From Candidatus Moraniibacteriota bacterium (GTDB taxonomy: Bacteria; Patescibacteriota; Minisyncoccia; Moranbacterales; UBA9337), in the NCBI GenBank assembly GCA_023229615.1, contig JALNYX010000031.1, positions 1-10,187 of the forward strand: a DNA stretch of 10,187 nucleotides, given 5' to 3'. The position numbers were made by a program, and so were the translations under genes. How positions within the stretch are numbered: position 1 is the first letter of the stretch; every line of letters starts with the position of its first letter. A model generated the notes under the pieces. The model did not search any database. It had not been told where the DNA came from and saw nothing but the letters and a program-made list of their open reading frames with translations. This document shows positions 1 to 5,657 of this stretch, one piece after another.

Positions 1-1
1 A

Positions 2-1297
2 AAAGATTTACGGGTGATATATAATCAAGGCAAATCCAATGAGGTAAGGTCCTTGGAGGATGCTAATGTTGAGATATATCCGCAAGAATATGTCATTATT
101 TTCGGACCTTCCGGTTGCGGTAAATCCACTCTTTTGTATTCAATTTCCGGTTTGCAAGCTCCTACATACGGGGATGTTTTTATTGAGGGAAAAAAGCTGT
201 CAGAAATGACTAAAAAGGAAAAAGTTAATCTTCATCGGAATAATATCGGAATGGTTTTTCAAGCTTTTTATTTGGTTCCGTCACTCAGTATTATTGGAAA
301 TGTTTGTTTGCCAAAATCTTTTTCCGGAGTGTCAAAAAATATCCGAGAAAAAGAAGGAATGAAATTATTGCAACGTTTTTCTATCGCTGAGCAAGCAACT
401 AAATTTCCCAATGAACTTTCTGGCGGACAAAAACAAAGAGTTTCCATCGCGCGATCATTGATTAATAATCCTCAAATTATTTTGGCGGATGAACCGGTAG
501 GAAATCTTGATAGTGAATCGGCAGAAAATGTTTTGAGAATTCTGAAAGAATTAAATGAAATAGACAAAAAAACGATTATTTTAGTGACTCATAATCCTGA
601 GCATCTTCATTTTGCCGATCGAATTATTCATATGAAAGATGGTCGGGTTGTCCGGGAAGAAGTAAATAAAGAAAAGCGTCCAATCGAGGCTGCTAAGAAA
701 AAAGAGGATATGCCTGATTACCAAATTCCTGTTGAGATGAAGATTTTAATGAGAACGTTTAAGAATTTGAATCCGCAACAATTGGGAGTTTTGCTTATTC
801 CGTTTAAGGCGAAACAACTTTTGGATCATGTTCTTTCTGAGCTCACTGAATCTCAACTTAATTCAGCGGAGAATTATTTGAAAGAGTTGCTTTTTCATAA
901 TATCGATTTGAGCGTTTTTGAAAAGGGGTTGGATATGGAATTTGAAAAAGGAGGGGCTAACTGGAACAAACAACGCGCGCATAAGTTTACCGAAAGAATA
1001 CATTCAATTTTGGAAGCAACGGAAATTCTCAATGATGAGGAAGATGTAAATAAACATCATTTGTTTATGGTTGAATATCTGGCTAAAACTTTTAATCTTA
1101 AATTGAATGAGAAATTGTATTTGAGGCTTCAATCTTTGCTCAAACTTCGAATGGAGAACAAGATTGATGGATTTGGTTTGGCGGAAAAAATAGATCTTCC
1201 GGTCAAGCTTGGCGGATTGGGAATGTATAAAAATACGGCTGATAAAATTGTGAGAGAGGTAGAGGTAATTATGCTTTTGAAATATACTAGGGAATAA
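2..1297 (+). CDS. ABC transporter ATP-binding protein (MacB/LolD/FtsE type) with long C-terminal extension, 5' partial
   Basis: This is the ATPase subunit that would power the permease encoded next to it. Numbering from the GTG at 14, the visible motifs are Walker A GPSGCGKST (31-39), Q-loop VFQ (Q83), signature LSGGQKQR (135-142), Walker B IILADEP (155-161), D-loop GNLD (163-166) and the H-loop histidine H193. The catalytic domain ends near residue 215. The frame is open to the window edge and reads KDLR before the GTG, which fits the first strand of the family, so the true start lies upstream and the GTG is probably internal. LolD-type ATPases are usually about 220-250 residues. This one continues for roughly 190 more residues, charged and apparently helical, from about 234 to 427, and I recognise no domain there. 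The stop lies 9 nt before the permease start, so the two are probably one operon. The exported substrate cannot be told from sequence. Confidence 0.93.
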   Translation, partial: KDLRVIYNQGKSNEVRSLEDANVEIYPQEYVIIFGPSGCGKSTLLYSISGLQAPTYGDVFIEGKKLSEMTKKEKVNLHRNNIGMVFQAFYLVPSLSIIGNVCLPKSFSGVSKNIREKEGMKLLQRFSIAEQATKFPNELSGGQKQRVSIARSLINNPQIILADEPVGNLDSESAENVLRILKELNEIDKKTIILVTHNPEHLHFADRIIHMKDGRVVREEVNKEKRPIEAAKKKEDMPDYQIPVEMKILMRTFKNLNPQQLGVLLIPFKAKQLLDHVLSELTESQLNSAENYLKELLFHNIDLSVFEKGLDMEFEKGGANWNKQRAHKFTERIHSILEATEILNDEEDVNKHHLFMVEYLAKTFNLKLNEKLYLRLQSLLKLRMENKIDGFGLAEKIDLPVKLGGLGMYKNTADKIVREVEVIMLLKYTRE

Positions 1298-1306
1298 AAT
1301 TTTTTT

Positions 1307-2521
1307 ATGATGAGATTTTCCGACATTTTCAAGCTTTCTATAAGAATGTTTCGAGCGCGAACCTCGAGAACGCTTTTAACGATTTTGGGAATGAGCATTG
1401 GTATCGGGGCTATTCTTTTACTTGTTTCATTGGGATATGGATTGCAAAAAACATTGCTGGAAAAAATAACCACTGCCGATTCTCTTTTGACATTGGATGT
1501 AAGCGAGGCAAATACCGGTTCTATTTCATTGAATAAGGCGGCGGTGGAAAAAATAAAAAATATGGAAGGGGTGGAAGAGGTGAGTCCGGCATTTCAAATT
1601 TTGGCGCAAGGGAGCGTTGATAATATTTCTGCCGATATGAATATTTTAGGAACCACTCCTGAATATTTGAAACTCGGAGGAGTGGAAATTGATAAAGGAG
1701 AAATGCTCAGTAATTATAATAAAGATGGAATTGTGATTACTTCAGCCCTGGCCGGAGTTTTGGGCAAGGAGACTCAAGATTTTTTGGGCAAGGAGATTGC
1801 ATTTACTTATTATATTCCAAAAGCGAGCCTTGAAAATGAAGAAGATGGATTGGGCGATGACTATGAAATGAAGAAATCGGAAAGAAAATTTTTTATTATC
1901 GGAACTATCCAGAGTGATGCAAGTATGGCATATGTTCACGCCGATTCTTTATCCGAATTGAATATTGATAAATATTCTCAAGTGAAAGTTAAATGTAGAA
2001 ATACTAATATAATGTCTTCCATTAGAAATAATATTTTGACGGAAGGATTTTTGGTTTCTTCCTTGTCTGATACGGTTGATCAGGCTAATCAAATTTTCAA
2101 TGTGGTAAAGATAATTTTGATGCTTTTTGGTGTGGTGGCATTGGTGGTTAGCGCGATTGGAATGTTTAACACAATGACGATTGCCCTCTTGGAAAGAACC
2201 GAGGAAATTGGAATTATGAAATCAATTGGAGCATCTAATACTAGTATCTCTATGATGTTTATGATGGAATCGACTATTATGGGATTTTTGGGAGGGATTA
2301 TGGGGATTTTAATCGGATTGATTGGTGGAGAAATTTTTGATTTCGGAGTGAATATAATTGCGAGCCGTTTTGGAGGAGAAACCGTGGATTTATTTTACAC
2401 CCCGCTTTGGTTTATTGGATTAATTATTGGTTTTGCCGCTGTTGTTGGTTTTATGACAGGTGTAGTTCCCGCCAGAAGAGCCAGCAGTATTGACCCGTTG
2501 GATGCTTTACGATATAAATAA
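1307..2521 (+). CDS. ABC transporter permease, MacB/LolC/FtsX family
   Basis: This 404-residue inner-membrane protein has the standard four-helix layout of the family. Helix 1 (about 22-46) is followed by a large extracytoplasmic MacB_PCD-like domain (about 47-262). Three helices then form the FtsX domain (about 264-288, 313-340 and 366-388). The conserved cytoplasmic segment ERTEEIGIMKSIGAS (296-310) and the C-terminal PARRASSIDPLDALRYK (388-404) are diagnostic. Two ATGs open the frame (1307 and 1310); I take the first. No clear ribosome-binding site precedes it, only a distant GGGAA next to the stop of the ATPase gene. In this family the two subunits move lipoproteins, peptides or drugs, or act by mechanotransmission across the envelope. 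Which applies here is unknown, and any periplasmic adaptor gene would lie outside the window. Confidence 0.93.
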   Translation: MMRFSDIFKLSIRMFRARTSRTLLTILGMSIGIGAILLLVSLGYGLQKTLLEKITTADSLLTLDVSEANTGSISLNKAAVEKIKNMEGVEEVSPAFQILAQGSVDNISADMNILGTTPEYLKLGGVEIDKGEMLSNYNKDGIVITSALAGVLGKETQDFLGKEIAFTYYIPKASLENEEDGLGDDYEMKKSERKFFIIGTIQSDASMAYVHADSLSELNIDKYSQVKVKCRNTNIMSSIRNNILTEGFLVSSLSDTVDQANQIFNVVKIILMLFGVVALVVSAIGMFNTMTIALLERTEEIGIMKSIGASNTSISMMFMMESTIMGFLGGIMGILIGLIGGEIFDFGVNIIASRFGGETVDLFYTPLWFIGLIIGFAAVVGFMTGVVPARRASSIDPLDALRYK

Positions 2522-2540
2522 ACATTATAGTGTTTCATTC

Positions 2541-2569
2541 TTGATTGCATGTTCATTTTTTGGTAAAAT
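2541..2569 (+). promoter_or_regulatory. Predicted sigma70-type promoter for folD
   Basis: TTGATT at 2541-2546 is followed after 17 nt by TAAAAT at 2564-2569, with a TGG extended -10 directly before the -10 box. Transcription would start near 2576, about 24 nt before the folD ATG. This separates folD from the upstream ABC genes. Confidence 0.6.
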
Positions 2570-2599
2570 TACAGCGTAATTGATATTGAAATTGTGAAT

Positions 2600-3487
2600 A
2601 TGGAATTAATTGAAGGAAAAAAAATTGCAAATGGAATCGTAGAAGAAGTGAAGGCAGGAATAAAAGAAAGAAAATTGGCACCCGGACTGGGTGTTGTTTT
2701 GGTTGGAGATGATGAGGCTTCAAAAATTTATGTTGGCTTAAAGGAGAGGGCGGCTCGCGAAGTTGGAGTTAATTTTTTCAAAGCTGAGTTTGATTTTAAT
2801 GAAAATGAAAAAAATATTCTGGAAAAAATAGCAGAGTTTAATGTTGATGAAAAAGTGCATGGAATAATCGTCCAGCTTCCTCTTCCGAAAAAATTTGATA
2901 CACAAAAAATAATTAATTCAATCGATTCCAAAAAAGATGTTGATGGTTTTTGTCCGGAAAATATTGAAAAATTTTTGCGAGGTGACGGGAATATTTTCCC
3001 GGTTTTTCCAGGGGCGATTTTAACAATGATCGAAAGCGTCGGAGAAAAAGTCGAAGGAAAGAAAGGCGCGGTTATTTGCAATTCTGATGAATTTGGGGTA
3101 ATTATGATTGAAGCTTTGAGAAGGAAAAAGATAAAAGGAGAATATTTTTTGGCAAAATGGTTAATAGAAGAAAAGGGATCAAAAGAAGTTGAGAATCAAG
3201 AAATAGGAGTTGAAAATCAAAAGAAAAATAATATTGAAAAATTGAAAGAGGCGGATGTTTTGGTGTCGGCTTGTGGAATTCCAAATTTTATAAAAAGTGA
3301 AATGATTAAAGATGGAGCGATTGTGATTGATGGAGGAATAACGAAAATCGGCGGAAAAGTTGTTGGAGATGTTGATCTGGAATCGATAAAAAATCGGAAT
3401 GTTTTTCTTTCTCCGGTTCCCGGCGGTGTCGGTCCGGTGACGGTTGCCACTCTTATGAGGAATGCCTGGATTTTGGCGAAGAAATAA
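2600..3487 (+). CDS. folD: Bifunctional methylenetetrahydrofolate dehydrogenase / methenyltetrahydrofolate cyclohydrolase, divergent
   Basis: FolD interconverts 5,10-methylene-THF, 5,10-methenyl-THF and 10-formyl-THF in the cytoplasm. From the ATG at 2600 the protein has 295 residues, close to the usual 285 or so. A GTG two codons upstream (2594) is also in frame, but MELIEGKKIA is the normal FolD start. Conserved catalytic-half motifs are Y44-xxx-K48 (the catalytic lysine), VQLPLP (91-96), DVDGF (113-117), VSACG (222-226) and PVPGGVGPVT (272-281). The dinucleotide-binding half is degenerate. The usual G-R/A-S-x-x-V-G-x-P reads CNSDEFGVI (160-168). The usual PCTP reads PVFP (134-137). The segment normally carrying the cofactor-contacting strand is replaced by a Lys/Glu/Asn-rich stretch (about 176-214). 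Cofactor preference or dehydrogenase activity may therefore be altered. No Shine-Dalgarno motif is visible. Family assignment is firm; retention of both activities is not. Confidence 0.9.
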   Translation: MELIEGKKIANGIVEEVKAGIKERKLAPGLGVVLVGDDEASKIYVGLKERAAREVGVNFFKAEFDFNENEKNILEKIAEFNVDEKVHGIIVQLPLPKKFDTQKIINSIDSKKDVDGFCPENIEKFLRGDGNIFPVFPGAILTMIESVGEKVEGKKGAVICNSDEFGVIMIEALRRKKIKGEYFLAKWLIEEKGSKEVENQEIGVENQKKNNIEKLKEADVLVSACGIPNFIKSEMIKDGAIVIDGGITKIGGKVVGDVDLESIKNRNVFLSPVPGGVGPVTVATLMRNAWILAKK

Positions 3488-3502
3488 AAAAATATATCAA
3501 AA

Positions 3503-3534
3503 CATTAAAAGCAGGTTGTAACCTGCTTTTAATG
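3503..3534. terminator. Hairpin terminator between folD and tRNA-Leu, probably bidirectional
   Basis: A perfect inverted repeat pairs 3503-3517 with 3520-3534 around the GC core GCAGGTT/AACCTGC. On the minus strand the hairpin is followed directly by TTTT and then a further T-rich run, so it is a good terminator for the tRNA. On the plus strand it begins 15 nt after the folD stop, and a T8 run follows 8 nt beyond the stem (3543-3550), so it may also end folD transcription, less canonically. Confidence 0.75.
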
Positions 3535-3553
3535 AGTCCTCGTTTTTTTTATC

Positions 3554-3638
3554 TGGTGCCGATGGAGAGACTCGAACTCTCATGAGCAAGCTCACACGAT
3601 TTTGAGTCGTGCGTGTATACCAATTCCACCACATCGGC
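3554..3638 (-). tRNA. tRNA-Leu, anticodon CAA, CCA encoded
   Basis: Read on the minus strand, the sequence folds into a full class II cloverleaf of 85 nt. The acceptor stem is GCCGATG/CATCGGC, the D stem GTG/CAC, and the anticodon stem CACGA/TCGTG encloses the loop CTCAAAA. The anticodon is CAA (plus-strand 3602-3604), reading UUG. The long variable arm TGAGC/GCTCA is typical of Leu, and the T arm is GAGAG-TTCGAGT-CTCTC. The discriminator is A73, and the terminal CCA is encoded in the gene. The UUG codon it reads is common in this window. It has its own promoter upstream and a hairpin terminator 19 nt downstream. Confidence 0.97.
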
Positions 3639-3656
3639 CTATTAATTCACTACCTA

Positions 3657-3685
3657 AGAATAGGCAATTGAAAGGTTTTTGTCAA
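3657..3685 (-). promoter_or_regulatory. Predicted sigma70-type promoter for tRNA-Leu
   Basis: On the minus strand, consensus TTGACA (3680-3685) is followed after exactly 17 nt by TATTCT (3657-3662). Transcription would start near 3650, about 12 nt before the mature tRNA 5' end. It is interlocked with the parA promoter on the other strand. Confidence 0.75.
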
Positions 3686-3696
3686 TGTAGTATAAT
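3668..3696 (+). promoter_or_regulatory. Predicted sigma70-type promoter for parA
   Basis: TTGAAA (3668-3673) is followed after exactly 17 nt by consensus TATAAT (3691-3696). The predicted start near 3703 leaves a leader of about 110 nt before the parA ATG. Its -35 box sits inside the spacer of the tRNA promoter, and the reverse is also true. Confidence 0.7.
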
Positions 3697-3757
3697 AAGT
3701 TTACAAGTTGTGAATCTATTGCGAATATGCAAATGTATAAATTGAATAGGAACATTT

Positions 3758-3779
3758 AAACAATGAATGTCTATTGTTT
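3758..3779 (+). other. Small AT-rich hairpin in the parA leader
   Basis: AAACAAT (3758-3764) pairs with ATTGTTT (3773-3779) across an 8-nt loop and runs into further T residues. It lies in the predicted parA 5' leader. It could be a weak attenuator or simply a by-product of base composition. The remainder of the 3697-3812 leader shows no other structure I can support. Confidence 0.2.
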
Positions 3780-3812
3780 TTGTGGCTTTGTATTATTACG
3801 TATTTTTATAAA

Positions 3813-4634
3813 ATGGCAAAAATAATCTCTTTAATCAATCAGAAAGGCGGAGTGGGAAAAACCACGACTGCAGTTAATCTGGCAACGTATTTGGCGGCTG
3901 AAGGCAAGTCAGTTCTTTTGGTTGATTTAGATCCGCAAGGAAATGCTTCCTCTGGATCAGGAGTGGATATTAGAAATTTGGACAAGAGTTTGTATAAGGC
4001 GATGATTAATCGCAATAATCCACGTAGCGTTATTTCTAAATCGAAATCCGGTTATGATATTATTTCCTCTTCTCCTGAATTGGCCGGAGCAGGGGTAGAG
4101 ATGATTCATTTGGATAATCGGGAATTTCGTTTATATGATGTTTTGCGCCAGATCAGATCGGATTATGATTATATTATAATCGACAGTCCGCCGAGTTTGG
4201 GATTATTGACGATTAACGGATTAGTGGCAAGCGATGAGGTTCTTATTCCGGTACAGACTGAATATTACGCGCTGGAAGGATTGAGTCAATTATTGGAAAC
4301 GATTGAATTGGTAAGGGAAAATTTGCAACCCCAATTGAAAATTATGGGAGCAGTTCTTACGATGTATGACAGGAGAAATAGGTTATCTCGCCAGGTTGTG
4401 ACGGAAGTTAAAAATCATTTTCCAGGGCATGTTTTTGAAAGCGTGATTCCAAGAAGCGTGCGTTTGGCGGAGGCTCCTAGTTTCGGGAAATCTATTTTGA
4501 GTTTTGATTCATTTTCCAAGGGAGCGCGTGCATATAAAAGTTTGGCAAAAGAGGTTATTCAGAGAACGAAAAATGAAGAAAAAAAGTCAGCCCAAAGCGG
4601 ATCTGCCTTGGGAGGAAAGAGGTTTATTGTATGA
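3813..4634 (+). CDS. parA: Chromosome-partitioning ATPase ParA/Soj
   Basis: ParA is a P-loop ATPase of the MinD/ParA class that binds DNA as an ATP dimer and, with ParB, segregates replication origins. From the ATG at 3813 the protein has 273 residues, near the usual 250-270. The frame continues upstream to a TTG at 3774, but MAKIISLINQKGG is the standard family start. Motifs are the deviant Walker A KGGVGKTT (11-18, signature lysine K11), switch I DLDPQGNAS (38-46) and Walker B IIIDSPP (121-127). YDRRNRLSRQV (185-195) and VIPRSVRLAEAPSFGKSI (211-228) are typical of chromosomal Soj-like ParA. The tail after about 253 is Lys/Ser/Gly-rich and probably disordered. No Shine-Dalgarno motif precedes the ATG. 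parB follows after 97 nt, so the pair forms one partition cassette. Confidence 0.95.
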   Translation: MAKIISLINQKGGVGKTTTAVNLATYLAAEGKSVLLVDLDPQGNASSGSGVDIRNLDKSLYKAMINRNNPRSVISKSKSGYDIISSSPELAGAGVEMIHLDNREFRLYDVLRQIRSDYDYIIIDSPPSLGLLTINGLVASDEVLIPVQTEYYALEGLSQLLETIELVRENLQPQLKIMGAVLTMYDRRNRLSRQVVTEVKNHFPGHVFESVIPRSVRLAEAPSFGKSILSFDSFSKGARAYKSLAKEVIQRTKNEEKKSAQSGSALGGKRFIV

Positions 4635-4677
4635 AGCGTGATGTCGATTGAAAAATATTTTGGTATTTATTTTTTTC

Positions 4678-4706
4678 TTGTTTTTAAAAAATTAGAGGTT
4701 TATATT
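4678..4706 (+). promoter_or_regulatory. Possible internal promoter for parB
   Basis: TTGTTT (4678-4683) is followed after 17 nt by TATATT (4701-4706), placing a start near 4714. The 97-nt parA-parB gap is very AT-rich, so this match may be chance. parB could equally be transcribed from the parA promoter, as no terminator hairpin is seen in the gap. Confidence 0.3.
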
Positions 4707-4731
4707 TAAACATTTTCTAAAATAAAAAATT

Positions 4732-5640
4732 ATGGCACAAGAATATGGATTGGGGAGGGGATTAGCTTCATTGATACCGCAAAAAAATAAGACGAGTGAA
4801 AATGGGCCAGATTTTTCATTAAATGGAAATATTATTGATGAATCTCGCGATGAAAATGGGAGTGGATTAGGCAATGATTTGAATGAAATTTCGATTGAAA
4901 AAATACAGGCCAATCCATATCAACCGCGAACAAACTTTGATCAAGAAAAATTGGCGGAGCTGGCAAAGTCAATCAAAAATCATGGAATTATTCAACCTTT
5001 GATAGTTAGTCGGCAGGGGGATGGTTTTGAGTTGATTGCTGGGGAAAGAAGATTTCAAGCTGCAAAACTTGCTGGATTGGAAAAAGTCCCGGTTGTTATT
5101 CGCCAAATTGACGATAAGCAAAAATTAGAAATGGCAATAATTGAAAATGTCCAGCGCCATAATCTTAATCCGATTGAAGAAGCGCGCGCATACAAGCGAT
5201 TGATGGATGATTTTCAAATGAATCAAGAGGAGGTTGCAGAAAGAATGGGAAAAAACCGCAGTAGCGTGGCAAATAAATTGCGTCTTTTGCAATTGCCGGT
5301 CGAAGCACAGAAAGCTTTAGTTGAAGGGAGAATCACCGAGGGTCATGCGAAGGCTCTTTTAGCGGTTGATAGTCAAGAGAAACAGTTAATGCTTCTGGGT
5401 ATGATTTTGAAAAATAATTTGACTGTGCGTCAATCTGAAAGTAAGAGTCAAGAAATAACCGTTAAAACACATAATCGAAAGATGAAAGTTGATCCGGAAA
5501 CAAAAAATTTGGAAAATCGGCTGGCTGATTTTTTCGGGACTAAGGTAAAAATAAAAAGCGCCGGAGCTTCCGGAGGAAAAATTTTAATTGAATATTATTC
5601 AGACGAAGAATTGGATGGAATTTTGGAAAAAGTATTATAA
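4732..5640 (+). CDS. parB: Chromosome-partitioning protein ParB/Spo0J
   Basis: ParB is a CTP-dependent DNA clamp that loads at parS and stimulates ParA. The 302-residue protein has the complete family layout. GLGRGLASLIP (6-16) is the ParA-activating N-terminal peptide, followed by a variable linker (about 17-50). The CTPase/N-terminal domain carries NPYQPRTNFD (61-70), GERRFQAA (104-111) and ENVQRHNLNPIEEA (138-151). The helix-turn-helix that reads parS lies at about 163-188 (MNQEEVAERMGKNRSSVANK). A dimerisation domain closes the protein (about 257-302). The start is fixed by the N-terminal peptide. No ribosome-binding motif is visible. The gene converges with rel on the other strand, with 17 nt between the stops. 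No intact parS matching TGTTTCACGTGAAACA is visible in the window. Confidence 0.96.
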   Translation: MAQEYGLGRGLASLIPQKNKTSENGPDFSLNGNIIDESRDENGSGLGNDLNEISIEKIQANPYQPRTNFDQEKLAELAKSIKNHGIIQPLIVSRQGDGFELIAGERRFQAAKLAGLEKVPVVIRQIDDKQKLEMAIIENVQRHNLNPIEEARAYKRLMDDFQMNQEEVAERMGKNRSSVANKLRLLQLPVEAQKALVEGRITEGHAKALLAVDSQEKQLMLLGMILKNNLTVRQSESKSQEITVKTHNRKMKVDPETKNLENRLADFFGTKVKIKSAGASGGKILIEYYSDEELDGILEKVL

Positions 5641-5653
5641 ATTTTTCACTTGC
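5639..5653. repeat. Left copy of a 15-bp inverted repeat flanking rel
   Basis: AAATTTTTCACTTGC overlaps the end of the parB stop codon and fills most of the parB-rel gap. Its exact reverse complement lies at 7337-7351, beyond the other end of rel. The match is exact over 15 bp, but it is AT-rich and could be chance. Confidence 0.4.
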
Positions 5654-5657
5654 GATT

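Noticed and set aside
14..16. GTG at 14 as the true start of the ABC ATPase
   Set aside because: The frame is open to the window edge, and the upstream residues KDLR fit the first strand of the ATPase fold, so the start lies outside the window.
1129..1473. Minus-strand open frame of 114 codons spanning the junction of the two ABC genes
   Set aside because: It overlaps two clearly conserved genes on the opposite strand and has no family features.
2521..2540. Small hairpin AAACA/TGTTT after the permease stop as a terminator
   Set aside because: It has only five AT-rich base pairs and no following T-run. Read-through into folD remains possible.
2728..3081. Minus-strand frames inside folD (also 3102-3284 and 3217-3450)
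   Set aside because: They are shadows of a recognisable FolD sequence.
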